Source: Stereum hirsutum FP-91666 SS1
Lineage: Eukaryota > Basidiomycota > Agaricomycetes > Russulales > Stereaceae
DNA: 64,000 bases
Reading direction: 5' to 3'
Assembly (NCBI RefSeq): GCF_000264905.1
Contig: NW_006763138.1
Span: 496,224 to 560,223 of the forward strand
Part shown: in pieces, positions 22,205-33,720 of the stretch
How positions within the stretch are numbered: position 1 is the first letter of the stretch
Layout: every line of letters starts with the position of its first letter
Notes under the pieces: model-generated
Databases searched by the model: none
What the model saw: only the letters and a program-made list of their open reading frames with translations
What the model was told of the DNA's origin: nothing
Made by a program: the position numbers and the translations under genes

Positions 22205-24402
22205 ATGAAGCTCAGAATTTCTCTCGTTTCAGTCTCTCTACTCGTTGCTCTTGTTTCTGCCGAGCAAACCGTACTTGGCTCTGAACTGCCCCTCACGCAC
22301 GCGCATACGACAAGCGCAGATTCATCTCCGTCATGGACCGTGTTCAATAAGACTATCAAGCGCGTCGCTGTCATCGGTGCAGGACCGGCTGGTCTCCAAG
22401 CCGCGGCCGAACTGAAGGAGCATAACTTCGAAGTTCGACTATTTGAGCGTGCTCCAGGCCCTGGAGGAAACTGGCGTTACTCGGACGATATTCCTGCTCG
22501 AGAGTCCTATCCGTCAGTTTCTTCGTTTGTATGTTGACTATGATCCTCAATCCTCATTCCTCTCGTCCGTTGCAGTGATCAGCCTCTTGGTCAGAAGCGA
22601 TGGGTTCCTCAGGAAATCCCTCATGTCGAATACTACACTGAAGACCAAAATGGGGTTAGCCTTGACGAACGCTGGCGGGAGCACTGGGACCCGCGTCCCG
22701 TCTGGTACAATCTTCATACCAACTCCCCGACCAGCATTACGGACCTTCCAGGAGTACCTTTCGCTCCCGGCACAGTAAGCTGTTACGCTCGAAATTCATT
22801 AAGATCACGGCTAATTCAACTCACAGCCCTGGTCTCCCAGTCAGCATGACGTCGGAGCTCATGTACGGGCATATGCATCTCTCCATGGCTTAAATGTAGA
22901 TGATGATCCCGCCGTCGTCTCGTATGCTACTCGAGTCGAGCGCCTCACCAAGTCACCCGACGGCACGTCGTGGACGCTCACTTTGAAGCGCCTCCAACGT
23001 CTCGAAGAGAGCAACAGACTCAAAGCCACGTGGTGGACCGAGGATTTTGACGCTGTTGTCGTCGCGCTCGGTTTGTCTAGTGATGGTGTGCACGTTCCCG
23101 ATCTCCCGGGCATCGTCGAGTGGAGCAAAGTTCGCGCCGTAGACGATCCCTCGCGGTACAGCATATACCATTCGAGAGCCTACAGACGTCCAGAGCGATA
23201 TGCTAACAAGGTTCGAGAAACCCTTGTTTTATTTGGTGTTGCCAATAACCTGTTTACTATCAGACGGTCCTCGTTGTCGGACCAAGTGTTTCTGGATCGG
23301 AAATTTCTCGTGACATATCACCATACGTCGAAAAACTGTACGTGAGCACGAAGGTTCGTCATCCAATCAGCCTCATCTTTATGGTATGTGAGAATACTGA
23401 GTCTGTAACGGATCACAGGTGTACGATTGGAACACCTTGCACCCTTTCCAACGTCGTTCTTTCCGTCGTTTCCCTCAAAATGCAGAGCTCATCCCAGAGA
23501 TCAAGTTGTTCGGACCACTAGAGACATACGACCAGGGTATCAAGGACGGCAAGATCGAACTTATCAATGGAACTGTCCTTGAAGGCATCGACGAGGCAAG
23601 TTCTCGTTGAAATGACCCTGATTAATTATTCTCACATCTGTGTCTCCCTAGATCATCCTCGCCACAGGATATCAGAAGACCAACCAATTCCTGGCACAAG
23701 TCTTGAACGAGTAAGCGTGCGTCTCAAGCTCTCCCGTGCGTACGAGCGCTAACGCCCATTAACAGCACTCGCAAGGCGGACGGTCATCGTCCCCTGCGGC
23801 ATGTCCATTGGACAGGAAACTATATCCCGGACCCTACTCTTGCCTTCACCAACTGCCGTCCATGGAGTACTGTCAGGTATCAGGTTTATGGGCTGGCCAA
23901 GATCTGGGAGGGTACTGCTCGCCTTCCCAACGAGGAAGAGCTGTGGCGGCAATATGACTCCGAGCGATGGACAAACTTCTGGTATTTCTGGGGAACACAC
24001 CAGTCGGAAGGTCAGTGGCTTTACGCCAAATTTTTGACCGCCAGTATCGCGTTCTGACTCTAGTGTAGCTCTTCTCCGTCAATGGGTAACTTGGCTCAAC
24101 AACGAGTCACTCAAATTCGGAGGTCGTCTGGTGGATCAGTTCCCACTCGAGTACGTAGATCCTTCTCCGAGTGTTTTGTCAATCCTGATCTTAACACTGA
24201 TTCTTTGATCGAAAACAGACGTCGCGAGGAGTTCGCCTACTATATGACCCTGGATGTTCAGGAGCCCTACCTCACGCTGGAAAACTTCACGAGCTTCGAG
24301 AAAATTCCGGCGTCGGAATGGGGCAAAGACCAACTCTGGGAGAAGGGACAGTTAGACGACGACCTCTGGGATTCCTCCGCTATGGAATACGGTCTCTGGT
24401 GA
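22205..24402 (+). CDS. Flavin-containing monooxygenase with a signal peptide
   Basis: An FAD- and NADPH-dependent monooxygenase of the FMO family that would oxygenate N- or S-containing soft nucleophiles. The ATG at 22205 encodes a strong signal peptide (LRISLVSVSLLVALVSA), unusual for a family that normally works in the cytosol or on the ER membrane. The FAD motif VAVIGAGPAGLQAA lies near residue 53. GGNWRYSDD follows, then the FMO-identifying region YHSRAYRRPERY, the NADPH-binding loop VLVVGPSVSGSEISRDI and the late motif ILATGYQKTNQFL. The C-terminal domain has HRPLRHVHWTGNYIPDPTLA and YQVYGLAKIWEG. The stop (TGA, 24400-24402) follows MEYGLW. About eight introns. The enzyme may act in the secretory pathway or outside the cell; the substrate is unknown. 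Confidence 0.85.
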
Positions 24403-25721
24403 TGAATGTTAGGAATGGAAGCAAAACCTGGATCTGGCATATCCGGGTCTTTATGTCGTTCACGGTAAGTATAGATCTTTACGCTCGAATCTTTTTTCTT
24501 TGCCCTCTCTGCATGGTGCCTGTCTCTTCACTATGTTGTATCATACACACTTTTCCGCGATGGAACCAAGTCTGTTTTTCTGCCAGTACACTGGCATCTG
24601 TAACCCCGCTGGTCAGTGTCGAGGACCGCTCGAGTGAGAGTACCGTATCGGTGATACGTACAGGTGTTAGCGCAGGTTAGCGCTTGGTCTTACGCTCTGC
24701 AGTACGCAGATCCCCCATCGAATTTCTTCAAATTCCTATAACCCTCAAACGGACGTCTCATTCGCGTGCCGTGAATACTACTATGTTGGAGTCCGAAACA
24801 CAATATTTATTTTGGGTGTAATCTCTGTCCCCAAAATCGGTCGTCTCCAATGACTATCAGATATAAGAGAGCCTTATCTGATATATAGCTTACTGCAGCT
24901 TTCTCCGAGTGAGGGAAGGAAGGTTGATGGTTCTTGCCGTCGGAGGGGGCCGTGACTCGAATGCGGCTTCGTTCTTGCGTGCTGACCGGAGAATCCATAC
25001 CGAACCCCATCCATAACCGTATGGGCTCCGGCAGCGTAGTACTGTCGAAGGATGCGAGTACGCAGGATCGTTGCAGGATCGAGTCGTATTAGACCGTATC
25101 TGCAACCGTTTAAAACGGGTTTAAAACTGCGATCGGGCCAATCGACGCGTCCCGTTGGGCCTTAGCGAGCTTTAGCGAGGTCAAAAATTCCCTCGCAGAT
25201 ACGGTCTATTGTCAACAGGTAAATCATACAAAGTTTCTTATTCAAGAGCGTTGAGTATGGACTAGGGCATAGTTCTAGCGTTCCTTACTTATATCCTAAT
25301 TCTAGGTGTTTTCTGTCAAATATTGTCGGAGTACCGCAGGCCTGCCACCGTAGCTAAGGTCCGCAAACCGACTTCAATAGTTCTAACCCGGAGGGCACGT
25401 AATCTACAGGACGTAAGAACAGAACAGGACGAGACAATCATGCCGGAGAAGTACGCAAGCTTTTTTTTGCAGTGCATACAAGCCAGCGCTTAGCGCTCTA
25501 TCAAATCCATCATGAACTCATTCTGAGTTGACTAGGGATGAGTCTTTGACTGGGGTTATATTTAGCACCGATCTCTCTCTTCCCCCTATACATCGGTTCC
25601 GTCGAAACAAGACCCTTCTGTACAAAAGGACCACAACAAGGATTCGGGATACTGCATAAACTTCCCTTCTTTCCTTCGAGGCGTTTCAAGAGTCAACACC
25701 AGTACTTGCTAAATACTCACT
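24403..25721. other. Intergenic region between two monooxygenase genes, with repeat-like sequence
   Basis: 1.3 kb without a supported gene. It contains paired GTTAGCGC motifs (near 24664-24682), a GTACCGTATC/GATACGTAC inverted pair (near 24641-24662), a probable MITE at 25090-25208 and, near 25485-25497, AGCGCTTAGCGCT. The right end, with TTATAT near 25557, should be the promoter of the next gene. Confidence 0.5.
25090..25208. mobile_element. Probable MITE with 12-bp terminal inverted repeats and TA target duplication
   Basis: TA followed by GACCGTATCTGC at 25092-25103 is mirrored perfectly by GCAGATACGGTC at 25195-25206 followed by TA, giving a 115-bp element between TA dinucleotides. TA duplication is the mark of Tc1/mariner-type MITEs. 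Inside are the palindrome CCGTTTAAAACGG and a tandem TTAGCGAGC/TTAGCGAGG. There is no coding capacity. A single copy in one window cannot prove mobility. Confidence 0.5.
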
Positions 25722-28023
25722 ATGTCTACCGAGACAGCCCAAACACAGCCCATACTCATCGTAATTCTGTTCTATCCGGTTTTCTTGATGCATGATTGCT
25801 AAAAGCTTTTACAATGATATCTCTTTAACAGGTCGGTGCTGGACCTTCCGGTCTCATCTCAGCCCTCACCCTGAGGAAGAACGGGGTGCCCGTGCGTCTC
25901 ATAGAACGACGAACCTCTCCCTATGGAGGGATCCGAGGAACTACCTACCAGGTCAGCACTTCCACCAACTCCTCCGAATCGCTTTCGTTTTTGTTGATCA
26001 AGATGTCCATAGCCGCGCATTCAACAAATCTTTGCCTCGCTCGGAGTTCTGGATGACATCATGACCAGAACGCAGGGTATCACCCGCATTGCGGCTCATG
26101 GTGCCGGAAAGGAGATCCTCGAACTGAAGGAGTTCGTCCAGCTCGCGCCAGAATCTCCTGGTATTCCATACGTTCGTATCTTTTTCCCGATATTTTGTTT
26201 CGACAATTCCCATCATGATTAACCTTACTTCGACTCCTTTCGCAGCGCGTTCCCATCGTTCTAAGTCAGGCCTCCCTCGAGGAGGTCCTCCGCGATCATG
26301 TCGAGAAAGCCGGTGTCAAGATCGAATGGGGTGTCGCATTGACCGGACTTTCACAGGATGACGATAAAGTTGCCGTTCGTCTCGTCACTGACGGCAAGGA
26401 GATCGAAGAGTCCTTCCCGTATGTTCTCGCAGCCGATGGCGGTCAAGGTACGCCTCTACCGCCGTCTTCATTCGAAGTAGAAGGCACGCTAACTTACTCT
26501 GTGCTCTCCCAGGGGCGACTCGCAGGGCACTGGGGCTTGCTTTCCTGGGCGAGAGTCACCGTGAAGACGTGCTCTTGACGGCGAACATCGAAACAGACGA
26601 TATCGGCCACGACGTGAGTTTACTCTATATCATTGGACATTTTCAAATACTTATAATTTGAAGGACGTCTGTGTAGCACTGGCATCGTTGGGGCCAACAC
26701 GGTGATACGGTGTTCTTCCTCAAGCCCATCAAGCCAGCCCCACTTTTCCAAGTCCAAGTCATGGGGAGGCTTCCCGCTCCTCTACCGAAGGACACCGAGG
26801 GCCTCCAAACCTTGTTCAACACGATCAGCAAGTCCACGGATATAAAGTTGCGCAACGCCACCTGGATCTCGGAGTGGCAGTGAGTGTCAAACGAACCACC
26901 CGCGAGTACTAAGTTATGCTTTGTCTGATGCTGGTAGCCTCTAGTGCCAATATCCGAATGACCGACAAATTCAATGTTGGCCGTGTGTTCTTGGTCGGAG
27001 GTAAGTCGTCCCGATAATAATTCGCATTTAGAGATCTGTCCTGAACACCAAGTCATTGCCATTTCCACCAGAGTGTGCACATTGTCACAGGTGAGTCGAA
27101 TTCGGAGAGTCACAAAGGTCGTCTGATCGCTCACGCCCTACTCATGAAAAGTCCTGCCGGAGCACAAGGCGCAAACAGCGGCATCATGGACGCAGTGAGT
27201 ACGCACAACCCCTCAGCCCCGCACCCTGATTGACGAAACCACATCTATCGCAAACCAACCACAGATGAACCTCGCCTGGAAGATCGCCCTCGTCCATAAA
27301 TCGCTCGCCCACCCTTCCCTCCTCTCGACCTACGAAACCGAGCGCCTCCCCACCATCGCCGAGATGCTCAACAAGACCACCGAACTGCACAAGAACGCCT
27401 TCCACCACACCCCCACCTCCTCCGCCCTCGCCTCCGGAGCCCCCGCCGTCGACCCCAAAGCGGCGAAAGATCCCATGTTCAGACCCGTGACGGGCTCGCA
27501 GCTCGGTGTCAACTACCGATGGAGCCCTCTCGCTATTGACGGTAGAGCGCTCGGTGGCACTGACACGGACGAGGAGACTCAGAAGAACCCGTACGGCCGT
27601 ATCGGGGACAAAGTTCGTGCAGGCGACCGTGCGCCTGACGCACCCGGCTTAAAAGAGGTGTCACTGTCAGCGCCTGCTAGTACTGGCCAGCAGACGACCT
27701 TGCACAAAGTCATCGCGGGCTGCGATAGACATCATATTATCGTCTTTACAGACGTGGATCATGTGGACTCGGAATCTCTGGCTGCGTTCGACAAGTATGT
27801 TTCCTCCGGTGTGGCGTCGACGAGTATTATACTTGCTTCTGGAACATCCACGGGCTCGCTTTCAAGCGGGGAGAACCGTGGTGTCCGGGTGTTTGTGGAC
27901 GAGGCTGGCCACGCTTATAATGGTTACGATGTCGAGAATGGGAAGACTGTGTATGTGGTGATTCGGCCCGACGGGATGATTGGAGCTTATGCGGGTGGAA
28001 TTGTACTTTCAGAAGATTGTTAG
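25722..28023 (+). CDS. FAD-dependent aromatic monooxygenase (phenol 2-monooxygenase/PheA-TfdB-like)
   Basis: A class A flavoprotein monooxygenase that probably hydroxylates a phenolic or polyketide-like aromatic. The ATG at 25722 gives MSTETAQTQPILI, joined by an intron to the Rossmann motif VGAGPSGLISALTLRKNG and IERR. The middle has the DG motif (PYVLAADGGQGATRRALGL). The third FAD motif reads VFLVGECAHCHSPAGAQG with SGIMDAMNLAWKIALV: the usual GD is GE, because the split codon across the intron near 27000 spells GAG. The C-terminal third is the thioredoxin-like domain of phenol hydroxylases (RAGDRAPDAPGLKEV ... VYVVIRPDGMIGAYAGG). The stop TAG is at 28021-28023. There is no signal peptide, so it is cytosolic. 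It stands between the FMO and P450 reductase genes. Confidence 0.85.
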
Positions 28024-28782
28024 CGGAGTTTGATGCCTCGAAGGGGTGGATGTAGGCCGTAGAGTGTACTTTTACTTGGATTGAAGAATGATTCCCGTTC
28101 GCTTTGACGGCGGCCATTTAGATCGGGGAGCGCCAAAGTTGGGACGCCGAGTAACGCTTTCGGCACATCACTGATTCAGGCTCACCAAACGTACCACCAT
28201 TTGTCGCCACTGACAGAGCACGCCTCCGTTTGACTAACGATGGAGCAAGTGGCGCCGGCAATTGCTTATTGTTGGGGTGAGCAAGTATCGGAGTTTGCTG
28301 AAACAGCTATGGTAGATGGAGCAAGGCTTGAAGTATCTCAGAGAAACTCTCATTTATTCATAGGATAGAAAGCAACTTCGTTCTTGTCCATCCACTGGCT
28401 CACGTATTTCAGCGAACCAAGTTGATATACATGAGTATGAGGAGCTATACGCTGCTGACATGACGGATCGAGATCTGCGACGACGAATGACGATCAGCAA
28501 CAAACTCGTGAGGATATCAATTCCAAGTTTGCGCTCACCTGGTGTCGTGTGAGTAACCAGCAACCCAGAATAAGGTATTGGCGGTGGGGTCCACCCTAAC
28601 GTAACGGGTGGGAATGGCTGACCACAGAAGCATGAATACAAAGCCGTACATCTCCTCACGGGTGCGAGCATGACAATGAGTAAGTTACACGATGTCGTAT
28701 TATCGGGCCTGAGCAAGTCTCAAGAAAGGATAGTCCTTTTCTGGGTGTGCCTCTCAATGAGGCAATTGTTACGAGAGCGTGC
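28024..28782. other. Intergenic region without supported gene
   Basis: Contains a 120-codon minus-strand frame (28354-28716) with a random-looking composition and no domain, which is not accepted as a gene. The left part should hold the 3' UTR of the FAD monooxygenase. Confidence 0.4.
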
Positions 28783-29201
28783 CTAAAGAGTCGAGTTGCC
28801 TGCCGTTCCAGTCAAAGCGATTGTTTCCTCGTGTAAATACAGTATAGATAATGCCGTCGATAAGATGAGTCGCGCCTGGTCCAGATTCCTGCCAACTTGG
28901 TCTGCGGTGATGGTGGTGAACGAGTGATTGTGTGTCAGGTTGGCGTCCGCGCTAGGTGTGAGTAGATCAGTTGCGGCCGCTAAGTGAGAAAGAAATGTGG
29001 AGAATAAAACAAAGGCACTGTAGGGATGGCAGTAGAGTGCTGTGCCAGTCAAAGAAGTGTGGGCGGCTGCACAGGAATAGGCGGTGGTCGGCAACGATGG
29101 CCACGAGCTGTACGACGTGGACGGACAAGAAGGAGAGCAGAAGCAGAAGGAGGATCCAAAAGGAACACGTCGTCCGCAATCTGACGAGCGAGTGCTGACA
29201 T
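28783..29201 (-). CDS. Doubtful small hypothetical protein upstream of P450 reductase
   Basis: A possible two-exon gene on the minus strand. From the ATG at 29201 (MSALARQIADDVFLLD) an intron running from about 29111 to about 29070 (GT donor after ...VRPR; branch GCCGAC; CAG acceptor) would join to a frame ending TALTGTAGNSTL-like at 28783-28785. The product would be about 120 residues with a hydrophobic stretch (SAFVLFSTFLSHLAAA). An overlapping frame from 29179 starts like a signal peptide (MRTTCSFWILLLLLLSFL), so the true frame is unclear. No family is recognised. It could equally be the pyrimidine-rich promoter of the reductase gene. Confidence 0.2.
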
Positions 29202-29376
29202 AAGCAGGAAAGAAGCCTCCGTCCAGATCCGTTTTATACGCGCCGTCGGCCCACTCTGCTTGTCCACCCTCCGTTCCCCCGCCATCATCATCTCCCCCAC
29301 CGCCATCCCTCTTTTTATTCTCCTTTCTCTTTCTCTAGACAGGCCGCACCTTTTTGCGCGCTCCTAGCCGTCTACC

Positions 29377-31769
29377 ATGGCCATCTCCTCCACGTCTGAC
29401 GTGGCCGTCCTCGTCCTCGGCGTCGGTCTCGCTGCTCTCTTCCTCTTCCGCGACCAGATCTTCTCGGGCTCTGGCGCAAAGACCGTCGCACCTCCCGTCA
29501 AACAACAGAATGGCGGCGGCGACCCCAGAAACTTCATTGAGAAGATGAAGGCCGGTGTACGTCGTCCTTTTCGTCGCCGACCGATCACGCATTCGCTAAC
29601 AGTGCACACTCTCTTCACTCCCACAGAAGAAGCGCCTCGTCATCTTTTACGGTTCGCAAACGGGTACGGCGGAGGAGTACGCCATTCGCATCGCCAAGGA
29701 GGCAAAGTCAAAGTTCGGTCTCGCCTCCCTCGTTTGCGACCCTGAGGACTATGACTTTGAGAATCTCGACCAAGTTCCCGAAGACTGCGCCGCCATCTTC
29801 GTCATGGCCACCTACGGTGAGGGTGAGCCCACCGACAATGCCGGCCAGCTCATGCAGAACCTTGCCGATGAATCCTTCGAGTTCTCCAACGGCGAACACA
29901 AACTTCCCGGTCTCAAATACGTCGTCTTCGGTCTCGGAAACAGGACCTACGAGCACTACAATGTCATCTCCAGGCAGGTCGACGACCATCTCACCAAGAT
30001 GGGTGCTACCCGGATCGGTGAGCGCGGTGAGGGTGACGACGACAAATCTATGGAGGAGGACTACCTGGAGTGGAAGGACGGCATGTGGGAGGCATTCGCC
30101 AAGGTCATGGGCGTCGAGGAAGGCCAGGGAAGTGACAGTGCTGACTTCGTTGTCTCCGAGTTGGAAGAATCCGTCCCCGAAAAGGTTTACCGCGGTATGT
30201 TTGATCCTCCGATGGATACACGATGCAAATGCTGAACGATCTTATGTTGCAGGTGAACTGTCTGCTCGTGCTTTGACCAGATCTAAGGGCATCCACGACG
30301 CCAAGAACCCGTATGCTGCACCCATCGCCGACGCTCACGAGCTCTTCCAGAGTCCACAGGACCGCAATTGCGTTCACATCGAGCTCAACATCGAAGGCTC
30401 CGGCATCACTTACCAACACGGTGACCACGTTGGTGTCTGGCCATCAAACCCCGATGTTGAAGTCGACCGTCTCCTCTGTGCTCTCGGTCTCCACGACAAG
30501 GCCGACGCCGTCATCGGTATCGAATCACTCGACCCTGCTCTTGCCAAGGTACCTTTCCCGGTCCCAACGACCTACGCTACCGTCCTCCGCCACTACATCG
30601 ACATCAGCGCCGTCGCCGGTCGTCAGATCCTCGGTGCTTTCGCTAAATACGCTCCTACTCCCGAGGCCGAGGCATACCTCCGCAAGCTCAACCAGTCCAA
30701 GGAAGAATACGCCGCTGTCGTCGCCGATGGTTGTCTCAAGATTGGTGAAGTCCTTCAACTCGCTGCTGGCAACGACATCTCCGTCGCACCAACCCCCGAA
30801 AACACCACCGCTTGGGCCGTTCCTTTCGACATCATCGTCTCCGCCATCTCCCGTCTCCAGCCCCGCTACTACTCCATCTCGTCTAGTCCCAAGCTCAATC
30901 CGAACTCGATTCACGTCACTTGCGTCGTGCTCAAGTACGAGTCTGCTGGAGACCGTGTCCCGCAGCGCTTCGTTTACGGTGTTGGCTCGAACTACTTGCT
31001 TAACCTGAAATTCGCCACAAACGGCAGCTTGGACAACGCGCCTTTGGTTAGCGACGGCGGTGCTAACAAGCCTGCCGCTGTCTCTGGTCCCTCGTACGCG
31101 ATTGAGGGTCCACGTGGGGCGCACCGGGACGGTTCCATCTACAAGGTTCCCATTCACGTTCGCCGCTCGACTTTCAGGCTCCCGACCAACCCGAAGAGCC
31201 CTATCATCATGATTGGTCCTGGTACCGTAAGTGTCTTTTTCGCGAGATAGCAGTGAGAGTTTGATGGCTAATCTTCTTCTGTGAAACAGGGCGTTGCTCC
31301 TTTCCGTGGCTTCGTTCAAGAGCGTGTTGCCCTTGCCCGCCGCACAATCGAGAAGAATGGCGCTGACGCCATCAACGACTGGGGTAACATCTCGCTGTTC
31401 TACGGCTGCCGTCGCTCGACGGAAGACTTCCTGTACAGCGACGAATGGCCGCAATACACCGAGGAGCTCAAGGGCAAGTTCAAGCTGCACTGTGCCTTCT
31501 CCCGCGAGCCCCCGTACAAACCCGACGGCAGCAAGATCTATGTCCAGGACCTCATCTGGCAGGAGCGCGCCCAGGTCGCGGACGCGATTTTGACCGGAAA
31601 GGGATACGTGTACATTTGCGGTGACGCGAAGAGCATGAGCAAGGCCGTCGAAGAGACCCTTGCGAAGATCTTGGGTGAGGCGAAGGGCGGTAGCGCTGAG
31701 GTCGAGGGTGCGGCGGAGTTGAAGTTGATGAAGGAGAGGTCACGGTTGATGCTGGATGTCTGGAGTTAG
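29377..31769 (+). CDS. CPR1: NADPH-cytochrome P450 reductase
   Basis: The ER-anchored diflavin reductase that passes electrons from NADPH through FAD and FMN to cytochromes P450 and other haem enzymes. The ATG at 29377 begins an N-terminal membrane anchor (VAVLVLGVGLAALFLF). The FMN-binding flavodoxin domain has YGSQTGTAEEYA, MATYGEGEPTDNA and VFGLGNRTYEHYN. The FAD domain has HGDHVGVWPSN and RYYSISSSPKLN. The NADPH domain has MIGPGTGVAPFRGFVQER, YGCRRSTEDFLY and YICGDAKSMSKAV. It ends in the conserved LDVWS with the FAD-stacking Trp next to last. The normal length is about 735 residues, with introns after KMKAG, after KVYR and within GPGT/GVAP. Codon use is strongly biased to C-ending codons, which creates long spurious frames on both strands and suggests high expression. 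Confidence 0.97.
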
Positions 31770-32352
31770 ATGGGTTCGACACGCTATTACTTTCCACACA
31801 TACATGTGGGGAGTAGGAATACTAGCTGGAAGCATGTCTTATTTATGACTTTCACTCCCCTTTTTTCTTCCTTTGCTTTTTCTACTCTTTGCATCTCTCA
31901 TCTTTTTCCTCTCGTCTACTCTCTCCATCGCACTTCCCTCTTTGTTGTCGTTGACCCCTCACACTTTTTGGAGTACGGTATCTTTTCTCAGTGCATAGCT
32001 CGCGAGTCCCGCTACCGCAGGTGCGGTCCCCCTCTCATTACAGTTACGATTTTAGGGCATGACTGTTGCTCCAGAGGAGTGCTGTATATATGGAATAGAA
32101 CATAGTAGACATGCAAACCGTGTGATTGAAAGAACAATGGCTCTCAATCGACCGTCACAATGTGGAATGCTTGGGCCACATCTTGGGTTAGCCTGAGCCT
32201 GAGGGAGTTTGCGGTTCGGAGACCTTCGTGCGAAAAGTAATTACGAGGATGCCGGGGTGTCATCAGCGTCTGAACATTTAGTTCTCCGAATCTACTCTTG
32301 CTCGAGTCGCTTGCAGTCGCAGTTGACTGCTCTGCCCACGTCTTGTCACCAT

Positions 32353-33628
32353 ATGTTTCGAACGGCCATCGCACGACGTAGTGTGGTTCGTCCTGGTCGC
32401 CCTGCTCGTTATTCGACCCGCTTGACGCCTCCGACCGAAGACGCCTCTCCAGATTCCGCCACCAAGAGCTCGTCATTGGATCCAGAACCGACAACAACTC
32501 CTTCTTCATCCGACTCCTCTTCAGCTTCATCCTCTACACCTTCTTCATCCTCAACCTCCCCACAGGAGTCATCTTCCTCCCCACCGCCGTCGTCTTCCTC
32601 CTCCTCGAACCAGTCTTCCGAGAATGCGCCCTCAGAGAACTACATCTTCACCAAGGAATATCTCCGCGAACTCGCCGAACAGAAGGCCATCGCGCTCCGA
32701 CACCAAACGGACCACCTCACCCAGTCTCTCTCCGCTACCTTCTCCCAACTCGGAGGCCGTATCAACAAAGTGACCGGATACGACGAGATCGATGCTCTGA
32801 AGAAAGGCGTGGTCGAACAAGGTACGTTACATCTCTTATTCACACGTCCGACCATTTTTCCTTCGTGTCTCTTTCGCATTTTTTGGAATCGGTGTGTTTA
32901 CATTCATAGAGGCTCGAATTACGGCCGCGCGCACTGCGGCACGGGAGGCTAAGCTCTCATACGAAGCCGCCGTCGAACAGCGTTCAAGTTCACAACGCGA
33001 GGTCAACGACCTGCTCCAACGGAAGTCCTCCTGGAAGACACCCGAACTGACACGGTTCATGGAGCTCATACAAGAAGAACACATCCGGGAACAAGAGGAA
33101 GCGCGGTCCAAGAATGCCGTGCGGCAGACGGAAGAGGAGGTCGAGAAGGAGTTCAACGACTTATTGCGCCTCATTCTCGCGCGGTATCACGAAGAGCAGG
33201 TCTGGTCGGACAAAATCCGGAGCGTATCGACATATGGGTCTATGGCGGTCCTGGGCGTCAACGTGTTCGTGTTCTTGCTGGCGATCATATTGGTGGAGCC
33301 GTGGAAGAGGAAGAGGTTGGCGCAGACGTTCGAGAAGAAGGTGGAGGAGCTCGCGGTTGTTAATTCGCAGGCGGTAGAGAACGGGATAGGAGCGTTGAGG
33401 GAGAGGTTGGATGTGCAGGAGCAGATGCTTTCACAGTTAGTGGCGGCCGCTACGATGCTGCAGTCAGAACGGGAGAGCATTCCCTCTGTCTCGACGGAAC
33501 CGCCAGATGAGGTCGGACAGGGGCCTGTACCGTTGACGGAGCAGGTTCGCCTCGCGTCAATACTGGGCTATGTCACGTCCGGAGCTTTGCTCGGTGGGAT
33601 CATTGGGTGGTGGTTTGGCGGTTCATAG
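32353..33628 (+). CDS. MDM33: Mitochondrial inner-membrane shaping protein Mdm33/She9
   Basis: A coiled-coil inner-membrane protein that controls mitochondrial shape and inner-membrane fission. The ATG at 32353 is followed by a basic presequence (MFRTAIARRSVVRPGRPARY) and a long Ser/Pro/Thr-rich segment. A coiled coil follows (LREL AEQKAIALRHQTDH; ARTAAREAKLSYEAAVEQ). The conserved She9 core includes WKTPELTRFMELIQEEHIRE and HEEQVWSDKIRSVSTYGSMA. Two membrane segments flank a second coiled coil: VLGVNVFVFLLAIILVEPWK and SILGYVTSGALLGGIIGWWF, with the gene ending FGGS. The two exons, 32353-32821 and 32910-33628, splice cleanly. The Ser-rich insertion after the presequence is longer than I expect for the family. 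Confidence 0.9.
32502..32622 (+). repeat. Serine-codon (TCN) microsatellite-like tract in MDM33
   Basis: A run of TCT/TCA/TCC/TCG codons encoding almost pure Ser with Pro and Thr, directly after the mitochondrial presequence. Such tracts change length by replication slippage; the tract is probably a disordered linker. Confidence 0.6.
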
Positions 33629-33720
33629 TATCATACTACATGCATTTGATCATTCTGCGGTCTGCACAACATCTGCACATATTAGATGGTGATCTGTGAT
33701 TGGCAGCTTGGGTTGTCTGT

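Noticed and set aside
28354..28716. A 120-codon minus-strand frame
   Set aside because: No domain, no family resemblance and random composition; probably chance in the 3' region of the FAD monooxygenase.
29751..31250. A 499-codon plus-strand frame overlapping P450 reductase
   Set aside because: Its first third is out of frame with the reductase and the rest is the true exon; the apparent fusion comes from reading through the intron near 30195-30251.
30525..31490. A 321-codon open frame antisense to P450 reductase
   Set aside because: It mirrors the codon-biased reductase exon; no domain, start context or intron set supports it.
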